From the NCBI GenBank assembly GCA_002007425.1, contig MUGK01000003.1, positions 6,055 to 46,275 of the forward strand: DNA of 40,221 bases. The letters run 5' to 3'. How positions within the stretch are numbered: position 1 is the stretch's first letter; each line of letters opens with the position of its first letter. Below, one piece after another: positions 18,794 through 27,850 of this stretch. The translations under genes and the position numbers were made by a program. The stretch comes from Chromatiales bacterium USCg_Taylor (GTDB lineage: Bacteria > Pseudomonadota > Gammaproteobacteria > JACCXJ01). The notes beneath the pieces are model-generated. The model saw nothing but the letters and a program-made list of their open reading frames with translations. It was not told where the DNA came from and did not search any database.

Positions 18794-21700
18794 AGACGGA
18801 CACCAGCGAACGCGGCCTCGAACGGCTGATCTGCACGGCGCTAACCGGCTCGCCCTGCGATCCGGCTGCGGGACCAGCGAAGTCGGTGCGCGAGCGACCG
18901 GCGCTCTACGGCGCCGGCTGGATCGGCGGCTCACCCGACGATTACGACCGCGAATACTGCGTGGACTTGGCGCAGCTCTCCGCCTTCCTGCAGGAGACGC
19001 AACCGCAGGCGGCCGAGGGGCTGGACCTCGGCCAGGACGGACCGACGCGGCGTAAGTTCCTGGCGCGGCTGCAGGGCGAGATCACCAGGCGCGGAACGAC
19101 GTGCTGCGGCACGGGATCAAGCACGGGCCACATCACCTCGACCTCTTCTACGGTACGCCCTCGCCGGACAACGACCGGGCGCAGGTGCTATACGCGGCCA
19201 ACCGTTTCAGCGTCACCCGCCAGCTTCGCTACAGCCGCGACGAGACGCAGCTCGCCCTCGACCTGGGCCTCTTCATCAACGGCCTGCCGGTCGCCACCTT
19301 TGAGCTGAAGAACAGCCTCACCAAACAGACGGTCGAGGACGCCGTCCAGCAGTACAAGCGCGACCGCGACCCGCGCGAGAAGCTCTTCGAGTTCGGCCGC
19401 TGCGTGGTGCACTTCGCCGTGGACGACCACGAGGTGCGCTTCTGCACGCACCGGCAAGGCTTCGTGGTTCCTGCCCTTCAACCTCGGCTGGAACGACGGC
19501 GCGGGCAATCCGCCCAACCCGAACGGCCTCAAGACCGACTACCTCTGGAAGCGCATCCTCACCCGCGACGGCCTGACCGACATCCTCGAGAACTACGCCC
19601 AGGTCGTCGAGACCAAGGACGAGAAGACCGGCCGGAAGAAAGCGGTGCAGATCTGGCCGCGTTTCCACCAGCTCGACGTGGTGCGGAAGCTCCTGGCCGA
19701 CACGGGCCGGCACGGCGCGGGGAAGCGGTATCTGATCCAGCACTCGGCGGGGGAGCGGCAAGTCGAACTCGATTGCCTGGCTCGCGCACCAGTTGATCGG
19801 CCTTGCCAGAAGGGCAAACCACAAGGGTTGCCCCTACCAGTGCCCCATCCGATGCGGCGCCGTCTTCCGTAGGGGCACCCCTTGTGGGTGCCCATCCCGA
19901 CGACACGGCGGTGTTCGACTCGATCATCGTCGTCACCGACCGGCGCATCCTCGATCAGCAGATCAAGGGCACCATCAAGCAGTTCGCGCAGGTGGGCGCG
20001 ACCGTGGGTCACGCCGAGCACTCGGGCGACCTGCGCAAGTTCATCGCCGAGAGGAAGAAGATCATCATTTCCACGGTGCAGAAGTTCCCGTTCATCCTCG
20101 ACGAGATCGGCAGCGATCACCGTGGTCGGCGCTTCGCCATCATCATCGACGAGGCGCACTCGAGCCAGGGCGGACGCACCTCCGCCGCGGTCTCGATAGC
20201 GCTCGGCGCGGGTGGCGCCGAGGAGGACGACGAGACCACAGAGGATAGGATCAATCGGCTGATGGAGGCCAAGAAGCTCTTGCCCAACGCGAGCTACTTC
20301 GCCTTCACCGCTACGCCCAAGAACAAGACGCTCGAGATCTTCGGCGAGCCCGAGCCGCAGCCGGACAGCGCGGTGCGGCACCGGCCCTTCCACAGCTACA
20401 CCATGAAGCAGGCGATCCAGGAAGGTTTCATCCTGGACGTGCTCAAGCATTACACGCCAGTCGAAAGCTACTACAAGCTTGTCAAAAAAGTCGAAGGCGA
20501 CCCAGAGTTCGATACCAAGCGGGCGAAGAAGAAGCTGCGCCGCTACGTCGAAAGCCACGACCACGCTATCCGGCTCAAGGCCGAGATCGCGGTCGATCAC
20601 TTCCACGAGCAGGTGCTGGCGCTGAAGAAGATCGGCGGCCAGGCAGGGCTATGGTGGTAACGAGCGGCATCGAGCGGGCCATCCAGTACTACCATGCCAT
20701 CCGCGACTATCTGATGGAGCGCAAAAGCCCGTACAAGGCCATCGTGGCCTTTTCCAGCGAGCACGAGTTCGGTGGCACGAAGGTGACCGAGACGTCGCTC
20801 AACGGCTTCCCGTCGAGCCAGATTGCCGACAAGATTCAGGAGGATCCTTATCGCTTCCTGGTCTGCGCCGACAAGTTCCAGACCGGCTACGACGAGCCGC
20901 TCCTGCACACGATGTACGTGGACAAGATCTTGTCGGGCATCAAGGCGGTGCAGACGCTCTCGCGCCTCAACCGCGCGCACCCCCAGAAGCACGACGTGTT
21001 CGTGCTCGACTTCATGAACGAGGCGGACACGATCCAGGAGTCGTTCGCCGACTACTACCGGACGACCATCCTGAGCGAGGGGACAGATCCAAACAAGTTG
21101 CACGACCTGAAGGCCGCGCTCGACGGCTACCAGGTTTACGCCACGGCCCAGATCGATGCGTTGGTGGAACTTTATCTGGGCGGCGCTGATCGCGATAAGC
21201 TGGACCCGATCCTGGACGCCTGTGTCGCCGTCTACAAGGAGCAGCTCGACGAGGACCGGCAGGTTGGACTTCAGGCAAGTCTAAGGCGTTCACGCGCACC
21301 TATGGATTCCTCGCCTCGATCCTGCCCTACACCAATGCCGAGTGGGAGAAGCTCTCGATCTTCCTGAACTTCCTCGTCCCCAAGCTACCGGCCCCCGTCG
21401 AGGAGGACCTGGCGAAGGGCATCCTCGAATCGATCGACATGGACAGCTACCGGGTCGAGAAGCAGGCCGCGGTGAAGATCCAGCTTCCGGATGCGGACGC
21501 GGAGATCGAGCCGGTGCCGGCTGCCGGCGGCGGTCGCAAGCCCGAGCCGGAGCTCGATCGACTCTCGAACATCCTCAAGACCTTCAACGACCAGTTCGGC
21601 AACATCCAATGGACTGACACCGACCGAGTGCAGCAGCTGATCAGTGAGGAGATCCCGGCCAGGGTCGCGGCCGACACGGCCTATCAGAACGCGAAGAAGA

Positions 21701-21891
21701 ACTCGGACAAGCAGAACGCTCGCATCGAACATGACAAGGCGCTCGCGCGCGTGATGACGGCGCTGCTGAAGGACGATACGGAGCTCTTCAAGCAGTTCAT
21801 GGACAACGAGTCGTTCCGACAGTGGATGACCGACACGGTCTTCGGGCTCACCTACGAACCATCGGGAGCGGGAGACCTCCTGGGCGATTAG
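18790..21891 (+). pseudogene. hsdR: Type I restriction endonuclease subunit HsdR, multiply frameshifted and interrupted
   Basis: HsdR-like pieces in successive frames: LERLICTALTG...; VLRHGIKHGPHHLDLFYGTPSP...ATFELKNSLTKQTVEDAVQQYKRDRDP; PFNLGWNDGAGNPPNPNGLKTDYLWKRIL...HQLDVVRKLL; FDSIIVVTDRRILDQQI...IIIDEAHSSQGGRTS...FAFTATPKNKTLEIF; GIERAIQYYHAIRDYL...DKFQTGYDEPLLHTMYVDK; final GNIQWTDTDRVQQLI. Confidence 0.93.
19812..19893. repeat. Inverted pair of REP-like palindromic units inserted in hsdR
   Basis: GGGCAAACCACAAGGGTTGCCCCTAC (19812-19837) and GTAGGGGCACCCCTTGTGGGTGCCC (19869-19893) are near-perfect reverse complements; each also forms its own hairpin. Confidence 0.82.
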
Positions 21892-21986
21892 AAAAAGCGC
21901 CGTGAGACTCCGCTATCTTGCTCCGCCAGCCAGGTGTTACCTTGCCGATGTCACTTCAAGCGCGGATTTTTGACCACTCGATCCTG

Positions 21987-22014
21987 TTGACGCGGCGAGT
22001 TTACTTGCTAGAAT
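21987..22014 (+). promoter_or_regulatory. Sigma70-type promoter for serC
   Basis: TTGACG, 16 nt, TAGAAT; about 36 nt upstream of the probable ATG at 22050. Confidence 0.6.
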
Positions 22015-22049
22015 GATGCGTTTGTGCACTGCGGCAATTATTGACCCGA

Positions 22050-23216
22050 ATGCGACCTGCTATACGCCCAACGCGACCGTTTTTCTCTTCGGGGCCTTGC
22101 GCTAAACGGCCAGGCTGGAGCCCGGAGGTGTTGGCGGGCGCCGCTACCGGCCGTTCACACCGATCCCGCGCGGGCAAGGCTAAGCTTACGGAACTCTTGG
22201 AGCGCACACGTTTGCTGCTGCGATTGCCGGACAGTTACCGCATCGGCCTCGTCCCGGCTTCGGATACGGGGGCCGTGGAAGCGGCGTTGTGGTCGCTGCT
22301 TGGGGGTCGAGGCGTGGATTGTCTCGCCTGGGATGGTTTCGGACGAAGCTGGCAGCGGGATATAGTGGATGAGTTGCGGATCTCGGACGTTCGCTGCCTG
22401 AGCGCCGATTACGGTGCGCTGCCCGATCTCACCGAGGTCGACTTCGACCGCGACGTCGTGTTCGTCTGGAACGGCACGACCTCGGGAGTCAAGCTGCCCG
22501 ATGGCGATTGGATCGCCGATGCACGCACTGGGCTCACCGTCTGCGACGCTACCTCGGCCGTATACTCGGTCGATCTCCCCTGGCCCAAGCTCGATGTGAC
22601 CACATTCTCGTGGCAGAAGGTGCTCGGCGGCGAGGCTCAGCACGGCATGATCGTGCTGAGCCCACGGGCGGTCCGCAGGCTGGAGGAATACACACCTCCG
22701 TGGCCCATCCCGAAGGTGTTGCGCCTCAAGAGCAAAGGCCGGGTCAATGAGGATATTTTTAGCGGCGGCGCGACCAACACGCCCTCGCTGCTCTGCGTGG
22801 AAGACTATCTCGACGCGTTGCGCTGGGCTGAAATGGCCGGGGGCCAGCCCGCGTTGATGCAACGTTGCGCCCAAAACTTCGCCGCGCTCGCCGCGTGGGT
22901 GGAACGGACCTCGTGGATTGACTTTCTCGCCACGCTACCCGCCACGCGCTCGACAACTTCCGTATGCCTGAAGATCACGGCCCCGTGGTTCACCGAGCAG
23001 CCGGCCCCGAAGCGCTGGGAGCTTGTACATAATCTTTGCAGCTTACTGGAGGCCGAGGGTGTCGCCTTCGACATCGCCGCCTACCGGGACGCGCCTCCGG
23101 GTCTTCGCATCTGGTGTGGGGCCACGGTGGAACGCACGGACCTCGTGGCCATGCTCCCGTGGTTGGAATGGGGGTATCGAGTGCTGCAGACGACCGCAAT
23201 CGAGATCAAGAAATGA
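22050..23216 (+). CDS. serC: Phosphoserine aminotransferase
   Basis: PFFSSGPCAKRPGWSPE, VFVWNGTTSGVKLPDGDWI, TTFSWQKVLGGEAQHGMIVLSPRA (PLP-Lys), immediately upstream of serA. Confidence 0.93.
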   Translation: MRPAIRPTRPFFSSGPCAKRPGWSPEVLAGAATGRSHRSRAGKAKLTELLERTRLLLRLPDSYRIGLVPASDTGAVEAALWSLLGGRGVDCLAWDGFGRSWQRDIVDELRISDVRCLSADYGALPDLTEVDFDRDVVFVWNGTTSGVKLPDGDWIADARTGLTVCDATSAVYSVDLPWPKLDVTTFSWQKVLGGEAQHGMIVLSPRAVRRLEEYTPPWPIPKVLRLKSKGRVNEDIFSGGATNTPSLLCVEDYLDALRWAEMAGGQPALMQRCAQNFAALAAWVERTSWIDFLATLPATRSTTSVCLKITAPWFTEQPAPKRWELVHNLCSLLEAEGVAFDIAAYRDAPPGLRIWCGATVERTDLVAMLPWLEWGYRVLQTTAIEIKK

Positions 23217-24793
23217 CGCGGGTGCTCATCGCCGAAACGATCGCGCCGGACGGCATCGCTTACCTTAGGTCGCGTCCCGGGATCGAAGTGGATGCTCGCA
23301 GCGGATCGGATCTTGCCGATCTCTCCGCACGGCTCCAAAGTTGCGATGCCTTGATTGTGCGCAGCGCGACGCGCGTGAACGAGTCGCTCTTGGCCGGAGC
23401 GCCGCGGCTCAAGGTGATCGGCCGGGCGGGGATCGGGGTAGACAATATCGATGTCGGCGCGGCCACCGAGCGCGGGATTGTGGTGTTGAACACTCCCGAT
23501 GCCAACGCCACGACCACGGCCGAGTTGACGGTCGCGCATCTCTTGTCGCTCAGCCGCCATCTTCCGCAAGCCGATCGATCCGTGCGCGCCACGGAGTGGA
23601 AACGAACCCAATTCATGGGCACCGAGGTCGCCGGTAAGATCATCGGGATCATCGGCTTCGGCGCCATCGGGCGGGTGGTGGCCTCACGCTGTCTCGGGCT
23701 CAAGATGCGCGTCATAGCTTACGATCCCTTGGTGACGCGCGAGGTGATGCTGCACGAAGGCGTCGCAGCGGTCGCGCTCCAGGAACTGCTCGAACAGTCC
23801 GACTATGTGAGTCTCCATTGTCCCCTCAACGACAAGACCCGCGGTCTAATCAACGCCGAGCGCTTGGCGCGCATGCGGATCGGGGCGCGGCTCATCAATT
23901 GCGCCCGCGGCGGCCTGGTTGACGAGGCGGCGCTGCTCGAGGCCTTGGACAAAGGGAAGCTCGCCGGCGCCGCGTTGGACGTCTTTGAACGAGAACCCCC
24001 GCTCGGATCGCCTCTCATCGAACACCCAAAAATCGTGCTGACACCACATCTCGGCGCCTCCACGGCCGAGGCTCAAATCGCCGCGGGTCTCGCCATCGCC
24101 AAGCAAGTCGCGCAATTTCTGGAAACCGGAGAGGCGATCAATGCGGTCAACTTGCCCCGGATCCCAGCCGAGGATCTCAAGCGCTTGCACCCTTATCTCG
24201 CGCTGGCGCGCCGCCTCGGGCGCGTGCTGGCGGCCTTAACCTCGCAGCCCTTGACCCGGGTCGAGGTAACATTAAGGGGGCGCGCGGCCGAACTCGATTC
24301 GCGGCCGCTGTCAAGCGAGCTCCTGGTCGGTCTACTGGAAAGCGAGCTCTCGATCCCGGTGAATCGCGTAAACGCGTGTCATCTCGCGCACCGCCAAGGG
24401 ATCTCACTAGTCGAAAGCCGCTCCGAGGAGACCGAGGAATATGTGTCGCTAATCACCGCGGCGGGAAACTACGACGGCGGATCAACCTCGGTCGCGGGCA
24501 CGCTGATCGGTGACAGACCCCCTCGTCTGGTCCGCATCGACGACTACGAAGTGGAAACCGTGCTCGAGGGGACCTTATTGATCACACGCCACGAGGATCG
24601 TCCAGGCGTGATCGGGGCCTTGGGTACCTTGCTCGGTCAGGATAATGTCAACATCTCACGCATGCAGGTCGGCATCGCCCAGGGTCCCGAGGCGATCGCG
24701 GTGATCGGGATCTCGCGGCCGTTACCGCAAGCGACGCGCGACCGAATCGCGCAACTCCTGGCCATCCAGCGGGTATATCAAGTGAGCTTGTGA
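23213..24793 (+). CDS. serA: D-3-phosphoglycerate dehydrogenase (with ACT domain)
   Basis: RAGIGVDNIDVGAATERGIVVLNTPDANATTTAELTVAHLL, GIIGFGAIGRVVASR, C-terminal ACT HEDRPGVIGALGTLLGQDNVNISRMQVG. ATG at 23213 chosen rather than 23036. Confidence 0.96.
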   Translation: MTRVLIAETIAPDGIAYLRSRPGIEVDARSGSDLADLSARLQSCDALIVRSATRVNESLLAGAPRLKVIGRAGIGVDNIDVGAATERGIVVLNTPDANATTTAELTVAHLLSLSRHLPQADRSVRATEWKRTQFMGTEVAGKIIGIIGFGAIGRVVASRCLGLKMRVIAYDPLVTREVMLHEGVAAVALQELLEQSDYVSLHCPLNDKTRGLINAERLARMRIGARLINCARGGLVDEAALLEALDKGKLAGAALDVFEREPPLGSPLIEHPKIVLTPHLGASTAEAQIAAGLAIAKQVAQFLETGEAINAVNLPRIPAEDLKRLHPYLALARRLGRVLAALTSQPLTRVEVTLRGRAAELDSRPLSSELLVGLLESELSIPVNRVNACHLAHRQGISLVESRSEETEEYVSLITAAGNYDGGSTSVAGTLIGDRPPRLVRIDDYEVETVLEGTLLITRHEDRPGVIGALGTLLGQDNVNISRMQVGIAQGPEAIAVIGISRPLPQATRDRIAQLLAIQRVYQVSL

Positions 24794-24806
24794 TCCGCCC
24801 GGCGGT

Positions 24807-25487
24807 ATGGCGCGCGCCGGGTTCGAGGTCATTTTTTTCGATTGCGACAGCACCTTGAGCACGATCGAGGGCATTGATGCGCTCGCGGCGCGCGCGGGCT
24901 GCGAGCATGAGATCAGCGCGCTCACGCGCGCGGCCATGGGCGGGGAACAACCCCTCGAGTCGATCTACGGCCAGCGCCTTGAGACGCTCCGGCCGAACCG
25001 CCAGGCGATCGCCTGGTTAGGAAATCAGTATGTGGCCGCGGAAGTGCCGGGCGCGAGGGCGGTGGTAGCCGCATTGATCTCGCTCGGCAAAGAGGTGCAT
25101 ATCGTCAGCGGCGGGATCCGCCAGGCGGTCGTGCCGCTCGCCGCCGTCCTCTCCATCCCTCTCGCGCGCGTGCATGCCGTGGAGATGTTTCATGATGCGT
25201 CCGGCAACTACACAGGTTATGACGCCTCCTCGCCCCTGACGCGCTCCGGGGGTAAGGGCGCCGTGTGCCACCGCGTGGCAAAAAACCGCCGCGCGGCGAT
25301 CGTCGGGGATGGGATCACGGATCTCGACCCCGCCGCCTACGGTATTTTCACCGTCGGTTTCGGGGGAGTAGTCCGGCGCGAAGCGGTGCAGCGCCGCGCC
25401 GATGCTTACGTCGCCGATCGCGCCTTGACCGGGGTGCTGGAGTTTCTCCTCACCCGCGAAGAATTTCGGCGACTGCCGCCAGCATGA
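24807..25487 (+). CDS. serB: HAD-family phosphoserine phosphatase
   Basis: FFDCDSTLSTIEGIDALAARAG (DxDST), VHIVSGGIRQAVVPLA, AAIVGDGITDLD; downstream of serC-serA. Confidence 0.88.
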   Translation: MARAGFEVIFFDCDSTLSTIEGIDALAARAGCEHEISALTRAAMGGEQPLESIYGQRLETLRPNRQAIAWLGNQYVAAEVPGARAVVAALISLGKEVHIVSGGIRQAVVPLAAVLSIPLARVHAVEMFHDASGNYTGYDASSPLTRSGGKGAVCHRVAKNRRAAIVGDGITDLDPAAYGIFTVGFGGVVRREAVQRRADAYVADRALTGVLEFLLTREEFRRLPPA

Positions 25488-26063
25488 CTAAAAATGATAG
25501 CTCAATCGCACTAAGTGGAAATTGATGCCGGGATTAGAATCGCCGATCCCGAGATTCGATAGATGCTGATACCGGTACCCGATCTCGTATTGGCCCTCGT
25601 GCCCGAAGCGGATGCCGGCCCCCCCATGTGATCCGAAGGCGATTTCCGTATCGAAGTTCTTGTCCTCAAGCTCCGTATCGGTCATACCATGGATACCAAC
25701 GCCCGCTTCTAGATAGGGCATTACGCCGTAGATCGGCGTTTGTGTCTGCCAGCGGAACACCTGCGCCAAACCGAATTCGCCCAAGGAATCGTTACCGGTA
25801 CGGCCATCGTCCCCGTCCCAGTAACTGGCGCTTAGCTCCCAGTACCCTCCGAGATGCCAGTCCTCGAGCCGCAGCCATTGCACCCCCCAATCCCATTGCA
25901 AGGCGATCCCGTAGCGGTTAATCCCATCATCGCCGCTACCGCCTTCGACTGCCACGGCATCGAGCGCGTAAACAAGCTGAGGGCTGAGGCAGGACAACGC
26001 CAAGCCGGCCAAAGCCGCGAATTTTCCCGCGCGCATAGGGTTTCTCCTCGTTCTTTTCCTCAT
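25488..26063 (-). CDS. pagL: PagL-type lipid A 3-O-deacylase
   Basis: C-terminal YEIGYRYQHLSNLGIGDSNPGINFHLVRLSYHF with the His-Ser region typical of PagL; signal peptide; outer-membrane aromatic C-terminus. Confidence 0.85.
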   Translation of the reverse strand: MRKRTRRNPMRAGKFAALAGLALSCLSPQLVYALDAVAVEGGSGDDGINRYGIALQWDWGVQWLRLEDWHLGGYWELSASYWDGDDGRTGNDSLGEFGLAQVFRWQTQTPIYGVMPYLEAGVGIHGMTDTELEDKNFDTEIAFGSHGGAGIRFGHEGQYEIGYRYQHLSNLGIGDSNPGINFHLVRLSYHF

Positions 26064-26410
26064 ACGCTACAACAAAATAGAATCGTTGCAAAGGTCCAGC
26101 GCTTCACTGGAAAACCACCCGGTACATCATGACCTTGTAGTTTCAAGTTTTCATCCGTTATGAGCAACACACGCGCCGACGGTTTGGCCTTGCAGTTCCG
26201 CCCGAGATGCTGAGCTATCTGTAACCGTGGGCGCATTGAAAACCTGTGGCGCAGCGATTGCACCTACGGGTCATACGCCAACTCGCTGTCGGGATCTTGT
26301 CAGAAGCTAAGGACAGCTTGCCTGGACCCTCGGCGCACCGGCGCACTTGTTGTCCGAGGGGGATACGAGATGGCTCTAAAAACGTGTGGATCCTTAAAGC
26401 GGCCCGAGAT

Positions 26411-26713
26411 ATGGCTGCGCGTCCGTTGTGCATGCTGTGCCTGATCCTGCTGATAAGCTGTAGCGTCAAAACCAATGCCGAGCCTCCCGATACAGGTAAC
26501 GGATCGGCTCTTTCTTTGAGCGAGCATGCAGACGCCGCGCAGGATGGTGTGCTCGCGTTTTTGCCGGGTTTTTTTAAAGACTTCTTGCTCGATGGAATCA
26601 ACTACCGATTGAACCGCTATCAGAGCTTAAAACTAGACCTTTTCGGCGCCGCGGGCACCGGCGATCCGGAATTTGGTCAAGTGCTGTTGCAGTGGCGCCT
26701 GGCGTTGGACTGA
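26411..26713 (+). CDS. Small hypothetical lipoprotein
   Basis: MAARPLCMLCLILLISCSVKTNAEPP with lipobox LISC; C-terminus LKLDLFGAAGTGDPEFGQVLLQWRLALD. No recognised family. Confidence 0.5.
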   Translation: MAARPLCMLCLILLISCSVKTNAEPPDTGNGSALSLSEHADAAQDGVLAFLPGFFKDFLLDGINYRLNRYQSLKLDLFGAAGTGDPEFGQVLLQWRLALD

Positions 26714-26927
26714 CGCGTCAAGACGCTGTCAGGCAAATCATTGCGCTGGCGCCCTCAGCGATCCGAGCCAGGTCATTATCGCGCGCGGTGCCACGCCGAT
26801 GCGCGCGAGCAGCTCTCGGCGTACAGGAGTATCCAAGGGCGGCGTGCCTGGAGTGAGGCGCGTAGCCCGTAAAGTGGCCGGTCTCAGGTACGCAGCGCCT
26901 CCGGGCTCGGGTTTGCGATCTCTGATG

Positions 26928-27827
26928 TTATGAGTCGATGAACCTGCGGCTCAGATCGCCGTAGGCATCAATGCGGCGATCGCGCAGGAACGGCCAGTGT
27001 ATACGGGCTTGCTCCGCCTGGCCGAGGTCGATCGGCGTGACGAGAATGGTTTCCTCGGCAACCGGCGCGCGCGCAAGCACGGCCCCGTTCGGTGCGCACG
27101 CAAAGCTTTGTCCCCAAAAATCGATGCCGTGCCCGGAGGACGCCCCGGGCGTCGGCTCGAACCCGGTGCGGTTAACCGCCGCGACGTAACATCCGTTGGC
27201 AATGGCGTGGGCGCGCTGCGAGATCTCCCAGGCCTGGTGTTGTTGTACGCCGTAAGCCTCTTTTTCCTCCGGATGCCAACCGATCGCCGTGGGGTAGAAC
27301 AAGATCTCGGCGCCGCGGAGCGCCGTCAGCCGCGCGGCCTCGGGGTACCACTGATCCCAGCAGACTAAAACACCGAGGTGGCAGCGCGAGGTGCGGAAGG
27401 CGAGAAAACCGAGATCCCCCGGCGTAAAGTAAAATTTTTCAGAATAACGCGGATCGTCGGGAATATGCATTTTCCGGTAGATCCCAAGGATCCCGCGGTC
27501 CGCGTCGATCACGGCCGCGGTGTTGTGGTAGAGACCGGGCGCGCGGCGCTCGAAAAGGCTCACGATCACGACGATCTCGAGTTCCTTTGCCAGCGCCGAG
27601 AACGCTTCGGTCGAGAGGCCCGGCACCGGTTCGGCCAAGGCGAAGAATCGGTGCTCCTCGGTCTGGCAGAAATAGCGGGAACGGAATAATTCCGGCAGAC
27701 AGACGATATCGGCGCCCTGCCCGGCCGCTTGGCGCGTCATCGCCAAGGCCTTGGAAAGGTTGGCGCTCGGATCTTCACCGCAGCGCATCTGGATGAGACC
27801 GAGATTGAGGGTCTTGATGGGATGCAC
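26928..27827 (-). CDS. aguB: N-carbamoylputrescine amidohydrolase (carbon-nitrogen hydrolase)
   Basis: Nitrilase-fold Glu/Lys/Cys triad: CLPELFRSRYFCQ, YRKMHIPDDPRYSEKFYFTPGD, GVLVCWDQWYPEAARL. Confidence 0.93.
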   Translation of the reverse strand: MHPIKTLNLGLIQMRCGEDPSANLSKALAMTRQAAGQGADIVCLPELFRSRYFCQTEEHRFFALAEPVPGLSTEAFSALAKELEIVVIVSLFERRAPGLYHNTAAVIDADRGILGIYRKMHIPDDPRYSEKFYFTPGDLGFLAFRTSRCHLGVLVCWDQWYPEAARLTALRGAEILFYPTAIGWHPEEKEAYGVQQHQAWEISQRAHAIANGCYVAAVNRTGFEPTPGASSGHGIDFWGQSFACAPNGAVLARAPVAEETILVTPIDLGQAEQARIHWPFLRDRRIDAYGDLSRRFIDS

Positions 27828-27850
27828 CGGGGGCTTATCTGGCTAGGCGA

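Noticed and set aside
19593-20606. 337-aa minus-strand ORF across hsdR
   Set aside because: Antisense to recognisable HsdR helicase motifs; GC-driven open frame.
17461-21891. Candidate novel defence system next to the RM genes
   Set aside because: All recognisable pieces are HsdS or HsdR fragments; no extra unknown intact ORF accompanies them.
23036-23212. Upstream extension of serA to 23036
   Set aside because: Overlaps the serC C-terminus in another frame; MTRVLIAETIAPDGIAYL at 23213 is the family-typical start.
26714-26927. Possible small RNA or gene remnant between the small lipoprotein and aguB
   Set aside because: No convincing ORF, hairpin-U terminator or family similarity could be seen by eye.
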